A DNA stretch of 64,000 nt from Shewanella putrefaciens (GCF_016406305.1 NZ_CP066369.1:4110501-4174500), one strand, 5' to 3'; numbered from the stretch's first letter, positions 45,621 through 58,773 are shown. Notes: a model not told the origin generated them from the letters alone. A program made the numbers and translations.

Positions 45621-46573
45621 GCTAACTCCTGTCGGTTTATCCACGACCACATGGCCTGGATTTCGAGTGTGACGGCGAGGGATAAAATCTCACTATTGAG
45701 CGAATGTCCTCCCTCGACAATAGTGCGAATTTCGATGTTATGCTCTCCCACCTCGGCCAAAAACTCATTTAAGAGCATAGCGGGACACACCGCATCCTGC
45801 GTACCTTGTAATAGCAGAGTACGCGCAGTGACCTTAGATGTCACCCGTTGCAACATACTGAGCGTATTGAAGTAATTATTTATCGCATAGTGTAACTCAA
45901 TTTTCGCGAGTGCTAATAACTCAGGGGATAAGCGTTGGGGCAATACACTCTTTACGCCTGCGAGCGTCAGTTCCCAGTGGATCCAACGGCGTGCAAACTG
46001 ATGGCGCACCGCTTTATCGGCGGCAGTAAACCCCTGTCGATAGTGCTCAAAAATAGGCTGTTCCAACGAGGCGTTATCACAAAAATCCCGATAGGCCTGG
46101 GGGTGTAAACGGGCGGCACCAGAACCACCGTAGAGCCAGTCAATCCCTGCCGTCGATGGGATAAAAAGCGCCCATAGCACCTGTGCGATAACCCTTTGAG
46201 GAAACAAGCCGCTGTAAATGAGGGCGAGTGTGGCACCAAATGAGCCACCGACTAAACACCAACGTTCAATATTGAGGGCCATTCGAATCGTTTCTATATC
46301 ACGGATAAGCCCATTGAGGTGGTTATGCTGTAGTTCGCCCGCAGGCAAAGATTGCCCTGCACCACGTTGATCTAACGATAAAATCCAATAGTGTTCGCCA
46401 TTAAATAAAGCGAGTTCGCTGGCATCGACTCCCGCACCTGGACCACCGTGTAGATATAGCAAGGGGATCCCATTGGGATCCCCGTATTGTGCTAAATGCA
46501 GCCGTTGGCCATCGCCTACATCAAACCAATCACGGTGAATAAAAGGCGGAAAAGCGTGGGAGTGATGGGTCAT
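45617..46573 (-). CDS. Alpha/beta hydrolase, proline iminopeptidase (S33) family
   Basis: 318 residues. LYLHGGPGAGVD (oxyanion-hole HGGPG), SLDQRGAGQS and the nucleophile elbow VGGSFGATLAL (GxSxG-like), with the catalytic His in VEGGHSLNSE near the C terminus. Overall shape is that of prolyl aminopeptidases that remove N-terminal proline; the cytosolic location fits (no signal peptide). The exact substrate is uncertain because the SFGATLA elbow differs from the SWGSTLAL of well-known Pip enzymes. Confidence 0.8.
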   Translation of the reverse strand: MTHHSHAFPPFIHRDWFDVGDGQRLHLAQYGDPNGIPLLYLHGGPGAGVDASELALFNGEHYWILSLDQRGAGQSLPAGELQHNHLNGLIRDIETIRMALNIERWCLVGGSFGATLALIYSGLFPQRVIAQVLWALFIPSTAGIDWLYGGSGAARLHPQAYRDFCDNASLEQPIFEHYRQGFTAADKAVRHQFARRWIHWELTLAGVKSVLPQRLSPELLALAKIELHYAINNYFNTLSMLQRVTSKVTARTLLLQGTQDAVCPAMLLNEFLAEVGEHNIEIRTIVEGGHSLNSEILSLAVTLEIQAMWSWINRQELA

Positions 46574-46595
46574 AGCCTAGTCTGTACCGCTGAGA

Positions 46596-47573
46596 TCATT
46601 CCGGTTTTACGCCGGTATTGTCGCTAATTTGCTGTTTATTCAGTGTAGTAGAGTCTGTTTCATTAACCTGCTCCGCGCCAGCTAAAGGTTGGCCATCCAA
46701 GTTTGTCTCCTTCGCATCCGAACTCGATTCATAATCCAGATATTCGGGCATAGCCGCGGTAATTTCAGCGCCGAGTAACACTATCATCCACGATAAATAC
46801 ACCCATACAAACACGATAGGAATCGTGGCCAAGGCGCCATAAATGGCCTCATAGCTTGGAAATTGAGTCACATACAAGGCAAAGGCTTTTTTACCTAATT
46901 CAAATAGCAACGCCGCCACGACCGCCCCTAAGAGTGCGTGCAAAAACTTCACCTTCTGATTAGGCACCACCATATATAACAGCAGAAAAGCCGCCACGGA
47001 AAACAGCAGAGGGAGACGCTCAATAAAAATGGGCACCATCCCCGACAGGGCCTCATCTTCAAAGACCTTTAAGGATACGACGTAGGACGTCGCCACCAAA
47101 CTGGCGCCCACCAATACCGGGCCTAAGGTGATCACCATCCAATACATGGAGAATGCGACTACCACGGAGCGCTTCTCTTTGGTGCGCCAGATATTATTGA
47201 GGGACTTATCAATCGCAGAAATCAGCATAATCGCCACAACCACAAGCGCCGCAATACCAACTGCCGTGCCCTTCGATGCATTGCCAACAAATTCATTGAT
47301 ATAGACTTGTACTGTATCGCCGGCGGCGGGCAAAAAGTTTTCGTATACAAACCCTTCTATCTGGCCACGAATACCCTCAAATACCGGAAATGCCGATAAC
47401 ATAGACATAGTCACCGCGACCAGAGGCACGAGTGACAATAGCGTGACATAGGCTAAGTGTCCGGCACGGATATTGATTTGATCCTCGACTAATCTTTGTC
47501 TTAAATGCAGCAGGAAGTGCCAGATCCCGAGGAATAGGACGCGAATTTGTGCCAGTTCTATCTTCTTAGTCAC
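46596..47573 (-). CDS. YihY/BrkB-family inner membrane protein
   Basis: 325 residues with about six membrane helices. The family segments [55 protein letters not shown] (read in outline) and [23 protein letters not shown] are clear. The C-terminal 60 residues are a hydrophilic tail. Often misnamed ribonuclease BN; function unknown. First gene of the yihY-pip-lipoprotein-dtd-thioesterase run, spaced so that one transcript could cover all five. Confidence 0.88.
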   Translation of the reverse strand: MTKKIELAQIRVLFLGIWHFLLHLRQRLVEDQINIRAGHLAYVTLLSLVPLVAVTMSMLSAFPVFEGIRGQIEGFVYENFLPAAGDTVQVYINEFVGNASKGTAVGIAALVVVAIMLISAIDKSLNNIWRTKEKRSVVVAFSMYWMVITLGPVLVGASLVATSYVVSLKVFEDEALSGMVPIFIERLPLLFSVAAFLLLYMVVPNQKVKFLHALLGAVVAALLFELGKKAFALYVTQFPSYEAIYGALATIPIVFVWVYLSWMIVLLGAEITAAMPEYLDYESSSDAKETNLDGQPLAGAEQVNETDSTTLNKQQISDNTGVKPE

Positions 47574-47654
47574 GGGTTTCTCTTGATTCTGTTGGTATAG
47601 ACTCGTTATCTTCGTACAATAAACACTTAATTTACAAGTCTAAGGAGTGAATTG

Positions 47655-47876
47655 ATGTCGCAACAAGGATCCGCTGGCAATGTTATCGCCGCTATCGCCA
47701 GTCTATTTTTTCCAGGATTAGGCCAACTGCTGCAGGGCAGAATCATGGCAGCACTGCTATTTTTTGTGATTACCGTGGTCGGTTATGCCCTCTGGTGGTT
47801 GATTGTTCCCGCCGTAATAGGGGCGATTTTTCATCTGTGGAGCATTATCGATGCGGCGCGGTTTAAAGCCGATTAA
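47655..47876 (+). CDS. Small two-helix membrane protein
   Basis: 73 residues from the ATG at 47655, AAGGAG 8-9 bases upstream. Two hydrophobic segments, VIAAIASLFFPGLGQLLQG and MAALLFFVITVVGYALWWLI, then a short third near FHLWSIIDAA. The FFPGLGQLLQGR turn is common to small TM2-like/DUF proteins. Function unknown. It is 30 bases upstream of the DUF2959 lipoprotein gene on the same strand, probably one operon. Confidence 0.75.
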   Translation: MSQQGSAGNVIAAIASLFFPGLGQLLQGRIMAALLFFVITVVGYALWWLIVPAVIGAIFHLWSIIDAARFKAD

Positions 47877-47905
47877 TATCATTTCACTCAGCAACGGAAC
47901 CCCAA

Positions 47906-48559
47906 ATGAAAAGATTGCTCACCTCTAGCCTAATTGCCGTAAGCCTTTTACTCACGGGCTGTCAAACGGCCTATTACGGCGCCATGGAAAAAGTCGGTTA
48001 CCATAAACGCGACATTATGGTCGACAGAGTCAAGGACGCTAAAGAATCCCAAGAGGACGCCCAAGAAGAGTTCAGCTCGGCCCTCGAAGAGATGCAAGCG
48101 CTACTCAACCACGATGGTGGCAGCCTCGAAAAGGCCTACAATAAGGCCAAAGATGAGTATGAATCGGCCCAAAGCGCCGCCGATAATGTCAGCAACCGCA
48201 TTAACAAAGTGGAAGATGTCGCCGAAGCCTTATTTGACGAATGGCAGGCCGAAATCGGCGAGATCAGCAAAGCTAACCTGCGTAGGAATAGCGAAACTAA
48301 ATTGAAGGAAACCCGCCGAGCCTACCAGCAACTGATAAAAAGCATGCGCCGCGCCGAATCAAAAATGCCGCCAATCCTCACCGCCATGAAAGACAATATG
48401 CTGTATTTAAAGCATAACTTGAACGCCCAAGCCATTGGCGCGATCAAAGGCGAATTTGCGAGTCTACAGACGGATATCTCGGGCCTTATCCAAGAGATGA
48501 ATAAATCGATTAGTGAGTCGAATAAGTTTATCGAAGCCCTAGAGAACTCAAAGGGTTAA
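47906..48559 (+). CDS. DUF2959 lipoprotein
   Basis: 217 residues. Lipobox LLLTGC at about residue 19, then YYGAMEKVGYHKRDIMVDRV, the characteristic start of DUF2959 proteins, followed by a long helical, coiled-coil-rich body (EEFSSALEEMQALL, AAYNKAKDEYESAQSAAD-like heptads). Probably a periplasmic helical lipoprotein; function unknown. Confidence 0.85.
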   Translation: MKRLLTSSLIAVSLLLTGCQTAYYGAMEKVGYHKRDIMVDRVKDAKESQEDAQEEFSSALEEMQALLNHDGGSLEKAYNKAKDEYESAQSAADNVSNRINKVEDVAEALFDEWQAEIGEISKANLRRNSETKLKETRRAYQQLIKSMRRAESKMPPILTAMKDNMLYLKHNLNAQAIGAIKGEFASLQTDISGLIQEMNKSISESNKFIEALENSKG

Positions 48560-48580
48560 TCCTGTTTAGTCGACTCACAA

Positions 48581-48620
48581 AAGCTGTTAATTTGGCCGTT
48601 CAAATCTGAATTAACAGCTT
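48581..48620. terminator. Hairpin after the DUF2959 gene (possible terminator)
   Basis: Perfect 12-base inverted repeat AAGCTGTTAATT / AATTAACAGCTT with a 16-base loop, 21 bases after the stop. It has no T run after it, so it may be a weak terminator or mRNA-stabilising stem. The rest of 48621-48874 shows no gene. Confidence 0.45.
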
Positions 48621-48874
48621 AGCCCTAATACTTAACGCCCATTTAATCAGGCTGTTAATAAGCCGCGATGGTGGTTTTGCGGTTTATTCCTCCTCCCTGC
48701 ATTCTCTGTTTCTTTTGTGCAAGGCTAAGATATTTGGCTTTGTGAGCTAAGGCGCGCTTTGGTTTCTCAATCGTATAAATCTTGGATCTACCGCACAAAT
48801 TCACTTTAGGCTCAAAAACTTATCCCGCAAAGAGAGCTCAGATTGAATACGTGTATTCTATTTGCAGTATTAAC

Positions 48875-50089
48875 ATGACCTTTATTGAATCCCTTACCCT
48901 AATGCTAGCCCTGATGTACATCGCTTCCCTTAGCTATTGGAGCGGTAAAAAGTGGGGGGCGCTGGCCACTTTACTACTGAGTTTCGCAGCAGTGGCAATT
49001 AGCCTCTACTGGCCCTTGGCACTCGCCCTGATAATTGCCCTGCCTCTCAGCCTCATTGCCCATAAATTAGCGCCGGAGGAATTTAAAGCCGATATAAAAA
49101 TCAATACCCTACGCGAGGCCTGCCAGCATCTGCTCGCGCTTTCACTCTTTTTAGTCGCTATCCAATACAGCATCAACGCCATACAGCTTAAGCAAGGAGT
49201 AACACCTTGGTTAATGCGTCCCGATGTGGGCGATGCTTTTTTGCCCATCGCGGGTGGTATTGAATTAAAAGCCATTATTAGCCTGAACTTATGGGATCAA
49301 ACCCATCCCGCGGCGGCGGTTATGCTCGCAGCAGTATTACTCATAGGTTTACTCTGCAAGCGAGCCTTTTGCGGCTGGGCCTGCCCTTTAGGCCTGGCTG
49401 GGGAATATTTATATGCCCTAAGAAAGCGTTTTATCAAGGCAGAATTAGCGCCGCCAGCTTGGGTAGATTGGCCGCTTCGCATGCTTAAATATCTGTTACT
49501 CCTCGCACTTTGTTATATTGTTATCGGCATGCCGAGCGAGTCCATTCCCTATTATCTGCAAGGCAATTATCACAAGATTGCCGACTTGAAGATGGCGTTA
49601 TTCTTTGTCACCCCAGGATTGATTACCTTAGTGTGCTTTGGCCTTATCCTCGCCTTATCAGCATGGCGACGCCAAGGTTTTTGCCGCTATTTGTGCCCCT
49701 ATGGCGCCATGCTCGGGCTGCTAAGCTTTGCCAGCCCACTTAAAATCCGCCGCAATACTCAGCACTGCTTGATCGAAGCGAAAGGGATGAAGTGCGACAA
49801 ATGCACCCGCGCCTGTCCTGCGAACATTATTGTGCACACCCAAACCACGGTTCGCAGCGATGAATGCCAGGCCTGTATGCGCTGCGTTGCTGCTTGCCCT
49901 AAATCTGCCGCGCTGGGCCTAGGCCTTAAATCTGGCCACAGAGTTAGCCATAAAGGGTTGTTAGTCTTGTTATTACTAGCGCTATTTGCCCTGCCACTGA
50001 TCAGTTATTTAGGTGGATTCTGGCATAGCCAAACACCGGACAGTATTCGAATGGAGCTTATTCAAGTGATTGATAGAGTTGGCCATTAG
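48875..50089 (+). CDS. Membrane 4Fe-4S ferredoxin-type protein (NapH/CcoG/YccM-like)
   Basis: 404 residues from the ATG at 48875; the frame is open to 48782, but the extra 31 residues are not membrane-protein-like. Several membrane helices, then CGWACPLGLAGEYLYAL and CRYLCPYGAM cysteine motifs at helix ends, and two ferredoxin motifs CDKCTRACPANIIV and CQACMRCVAACPKSA, i.e. two 4Fe-4S clusters. Expected to pass electrons between the membrane pool and periplasmic or cytoplasmic partners. The redox partner is unknown; neighbours give no hint. Confidence 0.82.
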   Translation: MTFIESLTLMLALMYIASLSYWSGKKWGALATLLLSFAAVAISLYWPLALALIIALPLSLIAHKLAPEEFKADIKINTLREACQHLLALSLFLVAIQYSINAIQLKQGVTPWLMRPDVGDAFLPIAGGIELKAIISLNLWDQTHPAAAVMLAAVLLIGLLCKRAFCGWACPLGLAGEYLYALRKRFIKAELAPPAWVDWPLRMLKYLLLLALCYIVIGMPSESIPYYLQGNYHKIADLKMALFFVTPGLITLVCFGLILALSAWRRQGFCRYLCPYGAMLGLLSFASPLKIRRNTQHCLIEAKGMKCDKCTRACPANIIVHTQTTVRSDECQACMRCVAACPKSAALGLGLKSGHRVSHKGLLVLLLLALFALPLISYLGGFWHSQTPDSIRMELIQVIDRVGH

Positions 50090-50223
50090 CATAAAAAGCA
50101 CCGCTATTTGCGCCTCTTAGCTTAGATTTAAGGCTTAGGTTTAGATTTAGAGCGATTAAGCGGATCAACGAGAGTTAACTTAATTAACGGGGTAAAAACT
50201 GTTTATCTATCCCTCTAAAAACA

Positions 50224-50254
50224 AACAAGGTGCAGCTTAACGCTGCACCTTGTT
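50224..50254 (-). terminator. katG terminator
   Basis: Perfect 13-bp stem AACAAGGTGCAGC / GCTGCACCTTGTT with a 5-base loop, 40 bases beyond the katG stop; on the minus strand it is followed by TTTGTTTTTAGA. May also stop transcripts from the ferredoxin gene on the plus strand. Confidence 0.8.
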
Positions 50255-50293
50255 AACGAGGGAAGAAATATCTTTCCCTTGAATTAAACATAC

Positions 50294-52525
<2,232 letters not shown>

Positions 52526-52667
52526 TCAATAGAGTACAAAATGTAGACTAATCACTTTTAACTATCATCTAAAGCGAGTTTTATAGTTTGCACCAATCTG
52601 TTTTTGAGATTAGTGACACAGGGTCGCTTTTAATCGAGCTCTGCCTATCACCCAGTAAGAAGGCAAC

Positions 52668-52704
52668 AAAAAGCCCCGCTGAGTTTCCTCAGCGGGGCTT
52701 TTTT
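52668..52704 (-). terminator. typA terminator
   Basis: AAAAAGCCCCGCTGAG / CTCAGCGGGGCTTTTT, a 16-bp perfect stem with TTTC loop, 38 bases after the typA stop, A/T-flanked on both sides, so functional in both directions. Confidence 0.92.
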
Positions 52705-52741
52705 ATTAACAGAGCGGCTGATATTTCAGCCGCAACCATCA

Positions 52742-54553
52742 TTAACCGCGGTTATTGCGCTTACGATCGTTTTCAGTTAAGTGTCTCTTACGTACACGGA
52801 TGCTCTTAGGCGTGACTTCGACTAATTCGTCATCATCGATGAACTCAAGCGCTTGCTCAAGCGTCATTGTGATTGGCGTAGTCAGTACTTGCGCTTCGTC
52901 AGTACCAGAGGCACGCATGTTGGTCAGCTGCTTACCTTTCAAACAGTTAACTGTCAGATCGTTTGAGCGAGCGTGAATACCAACCACTTGGCCTTCGTAT
53001 ACTTCAGCGGCGTGGCCGATAAAGAGACGACCTCGGTCCTGTAGACCGAACAGTGCGAAGGTCAGTGCCTTACCCGTTGCGTTAGAGATCAATACGCCGT
53101 TAGCGCGTTGACCAATATCGCCACCTTTATGTGGACCGTAATGGTCGAACGAGTGGTAGATTAAACCTGTACCTGAAGTTGCAGTTAAGAACTCAGTTTG
53201 GAAACCGATTAAACCACGGCTTGGGATGATGAAGTCGATACGTACACGACCTTTACCATCAAGCTGCATATCTTTCATTTCAGCTTTACGGGTACCCAGC
53301 TTCTCGATCACTGTACCTTGATGTTCTTCTTCAACGTCAACAGTTAATGTTTCGAATGGCTCACACAGTTCGCCATCGATGGTTTTCAGAATAACTTCTG
53401 GACGAGAAACCGCTAACTCATAGCCTTCGCGACGCATGTTTTCAATCAAAATTGATAAATGCAGTTCACCACGGCCCGATACGCGGAAGCGATCTGGGCT
53501 GTCAGTTTCTTCAACACGCAGTGCCACGTTGTGGACTAATTCCTGTTGCAGACGCTCAAGAATATTACGTGAAGTCACATACTTACCTTCTTTACCCGCG
53601 AAAGGTGAAGTGTTGACTTGGAAAGTCATGGTCAGAGTTGGTTCATCAACTGACAGGGGTGGCATGGCTTCAACACTACCCGCTGCACACACAGTGTCAG
53701 AAATCTTAAGCTCACCTAAACCTGTAATCGCAACGATATCACCTGCGTTAGCAACTTCAACTTCGGTACGCTCAAGACCCATGTAACCTAATACTTGGCC
53801 CATTTTACCGTTACGCGTCTTACCATCGGCACCGATGATAGTCACTTGTTGGTTAGTTTTGATGCTACCACGGTTGATGCGACCCACACCGATAACACCT
53901 ACATAGGAGTTGTAATCGAGTTGAGAGATTTGCATCTGGAATGCGCCATCGGCGTCAGCATCTGGGAAAGAAACTTTTTCAACGATAGTTTGGAACAGTG
54001 GCGTCATATCTTCGCTGACGACATCTGGATCTAAGGTTGCAAAACCGTTTAACGCAGAAGCGTAAACGATTGGGAAATCTAATTGCTCGTCGGTCGCACC
54101 TAAGTTGTCGAACAGGTCGAATACTTGGTCGATAACCCAATCAGGGCGCGCACCTGGACGGTCAATCTTGTTAATAACAACGATTGGCTTTAGGCCTTGG
54201 GCGAACGCTTTTTTGGTTACGAAGCGAGTTTGTGGCATTGGACCATCAACGGCGTCAACCAGCAATAATACTGAGTCAACCATAGATAGAACACGCTCAA
54301 CCTCACCACCGAAGTCGGCGTGGCCTGGGGTATCAACGATGTTGATACGGTAATCGTTCCACTTGATGGCAGTATTCTTTGCCAGAATCGTGATCCCACG
54401 TTCCTTCTCAAGATCGTTGGAGTCCATCACCCGCTCAGTAGCTTCTCCCCGGGTTGCAAGGGTTCCTGATTGCGACAGCAACTTGTCTACCAGGGTCGTT
54501 TTGCCATGGTCAACGTGTGCAATAATGGCGATGTTACGTAAATTCTCTAGCAC
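52742..54553 (-). CDS. typA: Translational GTPase TypA/BipA
   Basis: 603 residues from the GTG at 54553 (encoding the start of [20 protein letters not shown]) with AGAGG 8 bases upstream; ATGs 21 bases further up would add residues not seen in the family. G1 [10 protein letters not shown]2/G3 RGITILAKN and [12 protein letters not shown] for G4. Then the EF-G-like domains and the TypA-specific C-terminal domain. Ribosome-associated GTPase important at low temperature and under stress. Confidence 0.95.
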   Translation of the reverse strand: MLENLRNIAIIAHVDHGKTTLVDKLLSQSGTLATRGEATERVMDSNDLEKERGITILAKNTAIKWNDYRINIVDTPGHADFGGEVERVLSMVDSVLLLVDAVDGPMPQTRFVTKKAFAQGLKPIVVINKIDRPGARPDWVIDQVFDLFDNLGATDEQLDFPIVYASALNGFATLDPDVVSEDMTPLFQTIVEKVSFPDADADGAFQMQISQLDYNSYVGVIGVGRINRGSIKTNQQVTIIGADGKTRNGKMGQVLGYMGLERTEVEVANAGDIVAITGLGELKISDTVCAAGSVEAMPPLSVDEPTLTMTFQVNTSPFAGKEGKYVTSRNILERLQQELVHNVALRVEETDSPDRFRVSGRGELHLSILIENMRREGYELAVSRPEVILKTIDGELCEPFETLTVDVEEEHQGTVIEKLGTRKAEMKDMQLDGKGRVRIDFIIPSRGLIGFQTEFLTATSGTGLIYHSFDHYGPHKGGDIGQRANGVLISNATGKALTFALFGLQDRGRLFIGHAAEVYEGQVVGIHARSNDLTVNCLKGKQLTNMRASGTDEAQVLTTPITMTLEQALEFIDDDELVEVTPKSIRVRKRHLTENDRKRNNRG

Positions 54554-55026
54554 GGATAAACCTCTTACCATCAAACAAAAATAGGGATATTACAATATTC
54601 GTTATAGCAATCTACGTTGAGTCGCCATAAAAAAGCGTGCCATTCTACTCCAGAGCGGCCTTGGCGCACAGGATTATTTTTGAACACTTATAAAACAATT
54701 TGCCTTGACGCAGCGTTTACGCACCAATAAGCCACCCATTGCGATTCAATCACCAAACTCAAACGGGATTGATATGGGATAGCTATGTCAGGATCCGTGA
54801 CCATAGCACCTTAAATTCGCACTGTTTTATGACAGTATTAGCGCCATACACTTTTTCCTAAAAGATAAAAATTAACCACTCAAGGGCGTTCCTTATATGC
54901 TAGATTCATTGTGCTTTATCTAGGCTGGCGGCCGCTAGTGGGTCAATTTAATGCCATCTGGTGACGTTAACTACAAGGCTATCCAATAAAATAGGCACGC
55001 ACAGAATTGATGCTCAAATTGAAGCG

Positions 55027-55161
55027 CGCACCAAAATGGATTGCTGCACCAAAATGCAACAGATAAACGCACCATATAAGTGCAAGCATAACATCAATTG
55101 AGTGCGACAAAGTTTATACCCATTAATTATCAATACGTTAAATTGTTGGCATAGATATCGC
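55027..55161 (+). promoter_or_regulatory. glnA regulatory region: NtrC-like sites and sigma-54-like promoter
   Basis: A sigma-54-type element TGGCAT-AGATA-TCGC at 55147-55161 has the GG and GC doublets in the correct 12/24 spacing (TTGC is TCGC here). Upstream lie three NtrC-like boxes: GCACCAAAATGG at 55028-55039, TGCACCAAAATGC at 55045-55057 and GCACCATATAAGTGCA at 55069-55084, the last nearly palindromic. This fits nitrogen control of glnA. The remainder of 54554-55250 (about 700 bases) holds no gene I recognise. Confidence 0.7.
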
Positions 55162-55250
55162 TATATAGCTCGTAAGTTTGGCTCAGGAAAATGCACTTGG
55201 GCTAAAAGATTATAAGAGGGGCATCCCTTTACCCTACCGGAGACTTGAGA

Positions 55251-56660
55251 ATGTCAGTTGAATCAGTTTTAAAGCAACTTGAAGAATTAGAAGTTAAGTT
55301 TGTTGATTTACGTTTTACCGACACTAAAGGTAAAGAGCAGCACGTATCTATTCCTTCTCATCAGGTAGATGCTGATTTCTTCGAAGACGGCAAAATGTTT
55401 GATGGCTCTTCAATCGCTGGCTGGAAAGGCATTAACGAATCAGACATGGTGCTGATGCCAGATCCAACCACCTTTGTATTGGACCCATTCACCGAAGAAA
55501 CCACTGCACTGATCCGCTGTGACATTCTCGAGCCAGGCACAATGACAGGTTACGACCGTGACCCACGTTCTATCGCTAAAAAAGCGGAAGAATACCTACG
55601 CTCTACCGGTATCGCTGACACTGTATTGATTGGCCCAGAACCCGAATTCTTCCTATTTGACGATGTCCGTTTCGGTACTGACATGTCAGGTTGTTTCGTT
55701 AAGATCGACGCTAAAGAAGCGGCTTGGAACTCAGGCACTAGCTACGAAGGCGGTAACACAGGTCACCGTCCATTCGTGAAAGGCGGTTACTTCCCAGTTG
55801 CACCCGTTGACTCATCACAGGACCTACGTAGCGCTATGTGTTTAGTGCTCGAAGAAATGGGCCAAGTGGTTGAAGCGCATCACCATGAAGTGGCAACGGC
55901 TGGTCAAAACGAAATCGCCACTCGCTTCAACACCCTGACTAAAAAAGCGGACGAAATCCAAATTCTGAAGTACGTAGTGCACAACATGGCACACGCCTAC
56001 GGCAAGACAGCGACTTTCATGCCTAAGCCAATCGTTGGCGACAACGGTAGCGGCATGCACGTTCACCAATCTTTATCTAAAGATGGCGTTAACCTGTTCG
56101 CAGGTGACAAATACGCTGGCCTGAGTGAAACCGCTCTGTACTATATCGGTGGTATCATCAAGCACGCCCGCGCGCTGAACGCTTTCACTAACCCAAGCAC
56201 TAACTCTTACAAGCGTTTAGTACCACATTTTGAAGCACCTGTTATGTTGGCTTACTCTGCCCGTAACCGCTCTGCATCAATCCGTATTCCAGTGGTACCA
56301 AGCCCTAAAGGCCGTCGTATCGAAGCGCGTTTCCCAGATCCACATGCAAACCCATACTTAGGTTTTGCTGCGCTATTAATGGCTGGTCTTGACGGTATCC
56401 AAAACAAGATCCACCCAGGCGAAGCGATGGACAAAGACTTGTACGATCTGCCAGCGGAAGAAGCGGCTGAAATCCCACAAGTGGCCACTTCATTAGAAAA
56501 CGCCCTTGAACATCTGCAAGCTGACCACGAGTTCTTAACTCGTGGTGGTGTGTTCAGTGAAGATTTCATCCAATCTTATATCGTACTGAAAACGGCTGAA
56601 GCCGAGCGTGTAGCACGTACAACTCACCCACTAGAGTTTGAAATGTACTACAGCCTGTAA
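55251..56660 (+). CDS. glnA: Glutamine synthetase type I
   Basis: 469 residues from the ATG at 55251, GGAG 8 bases upstream; a TTG 6 bases earlier is not needed. [19 protein letters not shown] start, metal-binding [20 protein letters not shown], and [17 protein letters not shown]. The adenylylation site Tyr is in [11 protein letters not shown], so the enzyme should be controlled by GlnE-type adenylylation as in the I-beta class. Makes glutamine from glutamate and ammonia. No ntrB/ntrC genes are in the window downstream. Confidence 0.97.
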   Translation: MSVESVLKQLEELEVKFVDLRFTDTKGKEQHVSIPSHQVDADFFEDGKMFDGSSIAGWKGINESDMVLMPDPTTFVLDPFTEETTALIRCDILEPGTMTGYDRDPRSIAKKAEEYLRSTGIADTVLIGPEPEFFLFDDVRFGTDMSGCFVKIDAKEAAWNSGTSYEGGNTGHRPFVKGGYFPVAPVDSSQDLRSAMCLVLEEMGQVVEAHHHEVATAGQNEIATRFNTLTKKADEIQILKYVVHNMAHAYGKTATFMPKPIVGDNGSGMHVHQSLSKDGVNLFAGDKYAGLSETALYYIGGIIKHARALNAFTNPSTNSYKRLVPHFEAPVMLAYSARNRSASIRIPVVPSPKGRRIEARFPDPHANPYLGFAALLMAGLDGIQNKIHPGEAMDKDLYDLPAEEAAEIPQVATSLENALEHLQADHEFLTRGGVFSEDFIQSYIVLKTAEAERVARTTHPLEFEMYYSL

Positions 56661-56680
56661 GCTTTACCCGTAAATAATCA

Positions 56681-56705
56681 AGCCCCGAATCATCGGGGCT
56701 TTTTT
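56681..56705 (+). terminator. glnA terminator
   Basis: AGCCCCGA-ATCA-TCGGGGCT stem-loop directly followed by TTTTT, 20 bases after the glnA stop: a textbook intrinsic terminator, which implies glnA is transcribed alone here. Confidence 0.93.
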
Positions 56706-56805
56706 ATGCCTTATACATCTTTATTGTCATCGTTTCCCCAGTGACTCACTACCTTTTAGTTTCATCAGTGTCACGCTAAGACACTGAACCAAAGATAGTT
56801 TTTAG

Positions 56806-57774
56806 CTAACCGCGACCACCATGTCCATTACCACATCGATGAGTCGTTGCTTGTCCTCCTTCCTTTATGGTAACGGAACCTGCATCCTTAAATAGGCTAA
56901 ATTGACTCTGATTAATATCGTCTTGAGCGGGATTATCCAAATGACCTAGGCAGGTATAGCCGACACGATAGTCACCCACAGGTAGATGCCCTATAGCAAA
57001 GGACCAGTCGCCATTCCTGTCTTGGTGGATTGGAGAAACGGCAACAGGTGAGAATTTTCCATCGGTTTTATCAGGGCGTATATCTGCCATCTGCTCAATG
57101 TTGGTGGCATTGCTTGGGTAAAGATAAGCCATATGATAAAACTGACCGCTAACTGGCGCTTTAGCTGCGTGAGTTATTTCGCAGTCTGCGATCCATTGCG
57201 AGTCCATTTCGCCATTCAGGTGACCCATATATCGATCATCGACCGAGTAGATCCCACTATGACTAAGCTGGTATTGGTTATTGCTAAAGTGCATTGATCG
57301 ATACAGATCTATCTCCATGGTAAGAGACAAATTGTCGTGCTCATTGAGAACAAAATCATGCAGCGGAAGGTGGCCGTCTTCAACCATTAATGGCAATCGT
57401 CCATGGCCATTTTCAATCGCACAACCATCCGCTTCATCACCATTGACTAAAGTAAAGTGCACATCATGGTAATGACCTGCGGGTAATTGTAAGTCGCTAA
57501 TCACTCTACGACTTGTCATGCCCTGATAATCGAGCAGGTTAAATCTATGCAACCCCATTTTATAGGTATGTACTTTGTTATGTTCATCGGTCATTACCAG
57601 TTGATCGAGTACCAAATCGACCTTACTGATCTCGCTCATCGGAGAGTCTGAAATTGCAATATTAACAGTACCGAATTTAGTGTCTGCGATGGGGTCGTTT
57701 GAACTATCTGAACCGCCACAAGCGCTAAGGAGTATTGTTGGTATTAGTAGTGGAAGTAGACTTATATGGCGCAT
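56806..57774 (-). CDS. DUF4382 lipoprotein
   Basis: 322 residues from the ATG at 57774 (GAGGG upstream); an upstream frame to 57813 exists but would hide the signal peptide. Lipobox LLSAC near residue 16 followed by GGSDSSND, a typical lipoprotein start. The following VNIAISDSPMSEISKVDLVLDQL (in outline) is the DUF4382 pattern, followed by a region like carboxypeptidase regulatory domains (DVHFTLVNGDEADGCAI, GDYRVGYTCLG). Probably surface or periplasmic; function unknown. Confidence 0.8.
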   Translation of the reverse strand: MRHISLLPLLIPTILLSACGGSDSSNDPIADTKFGTVNIAISDSPMSEISKVDLVLDQLVMTDEHNKVHTYKMGLHRFNLLDYQGMTSRRVISDLQLPAGHYHDVHFTLVNGDEADGCAIENGHGRLPLMVEDGHLPLHDFVLNEHDNLSLTMEIDLYRSMHFSNNQYQLSHSGIYSVDDRYMGHLNGEMDSQWIADCEITHAAKAPVSGQFYHMAYLYPSNATNIEQMADIRPDKTDGKFSPVAVSPIHQDRNGDWSFAIGHLPVGDYRVGYTCLGHLDNPAQDDINQSQFSLFKDAGSVTIKEGGQATTHRCGNGHGGRG

Positions 57775-58446
57775 CTTATTCACCCTCATCAATATTAACC
57801 AGAATTTAACCAAACATTAACCAAATGCAGGGCGCATCTTACTTCCGATCAGAATCATTTTACTGGGGTGATATCACAAAATTTAATCAACTCTCCTATT
57901 TGCTAATTTTTATCACTCATATCCTTGTTTTGTTGCACGAGTTAAGCGTTATCTAATTAATTTTCTATTCAATTAAATATTTATATCAATAACCTGTCAC
58001 AGTGATTTTATTATCATGATTTAGCTCAATTTCAATAACTGCCGCTATTACCACACCCAAATCATCATAGCGACACACTCTTTATAAACAGAAAAGTTCA
58101 CTATGAGCAACTGAATTGCAAAATAGTAATCATGGCCGATTTTAAAAAGATCGCCCGGCAAGGGGGCAGCATAAAAATCTCCTTGTTTAATGCTTATCCA
58201 AAACATAGTCGCTATTAACAACTAGGTTATTGAGGTTAGTTATATCTCGTTACTGTTGCTGAATATTTGACAGGTATAATCATATGGTTAGAATGCCGAC
58301 TTGTTAAAACCGAATGCATCGGCGTCGAATAAAATCCGCTCTGGTTTCACACCGCTAAGGCTCGAAGTTGATCAAGCGAGTAGGTTACACCGAAAGCAAT
58401 GCCGTTTTTCACATATAAACAGTCACATATAAACAATGGAGTGGTT
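57775..58446. other. Long AT-rich intergenic region
   Basis: About 670 bases between divergent lipoprotein genes. It is clearly AT-rich in 57850-58120, with no strong terminator, RNA or ORF that I can support. It should contain both divergent promoters. A 28-codon ORF at 58131-58217 was seen but rejected. Confidence 0.5.
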
Positions 58447-58773
58447 ATGATGCGTTGGTTGGTTTGGTTGGTCGTGTGTTGGTCTCTCACGGGATGTGCG
58501 ACGATAACATCGAGGATGGGAGAAGATTCAACTTGGGGTCACTCTTTCTCCAGTGTTCAAACGGCTGTCGATAATGGCGAGGAGTGTATGATTCTTTCCG
58601 CGTTTTCTGCCCCGCCCTTGCTGCTGTTTACCGTCCCGCTGACACTCGTTGATATGGGCAGTTCACTCATCGTCGATACCGTGATGCTACCCGTTGATTT
58701 AGCGATCACGCCCAGTAATCCCGAGCTCCATACCCCGCGACCTATGGTCTGCCGCTATGACTACAAGATTTAA
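58447..58773 (+). CDS. YceK/YidQ-family lipoprotein
   Basis: 108 residues from the first of two ATGs at 58447/58450, GGAG 5 bases upstream. Lipobox SLTGC, then ATITSRMG and a C-terminal domain with LTLVDMGSSLIVDTVMLPVDLA, which is the YceK/YidQ pattern (VDLPLS-D-TVLLP). A small outer membrane lipoprotein of unknown function. Confidence 0.8.
   Translation: MMRWLVWLVVCWSLTGCATITSRMGEDSTWGHSFSSVQTAVDNGEECMILSAFSAPPLLLFTVPLTLVDMGSSLIVDTVMLPVDLAITPSNPELHTPRPMVCRYDYKI

Noticed and set aside
48782..48874. N-terminal extension of the 4Fe-4S membrane protein
   Set aside because: The frame is open, but the extra residues lie before a better ATG at 48875 and do not form a signal or membrane helix.
58131..58217. 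28-codon ORF in the long intergenic region before the YceK-like gene
   Set aside because: No ribosome site, no family, AT-rich surroundings; expected by chance.
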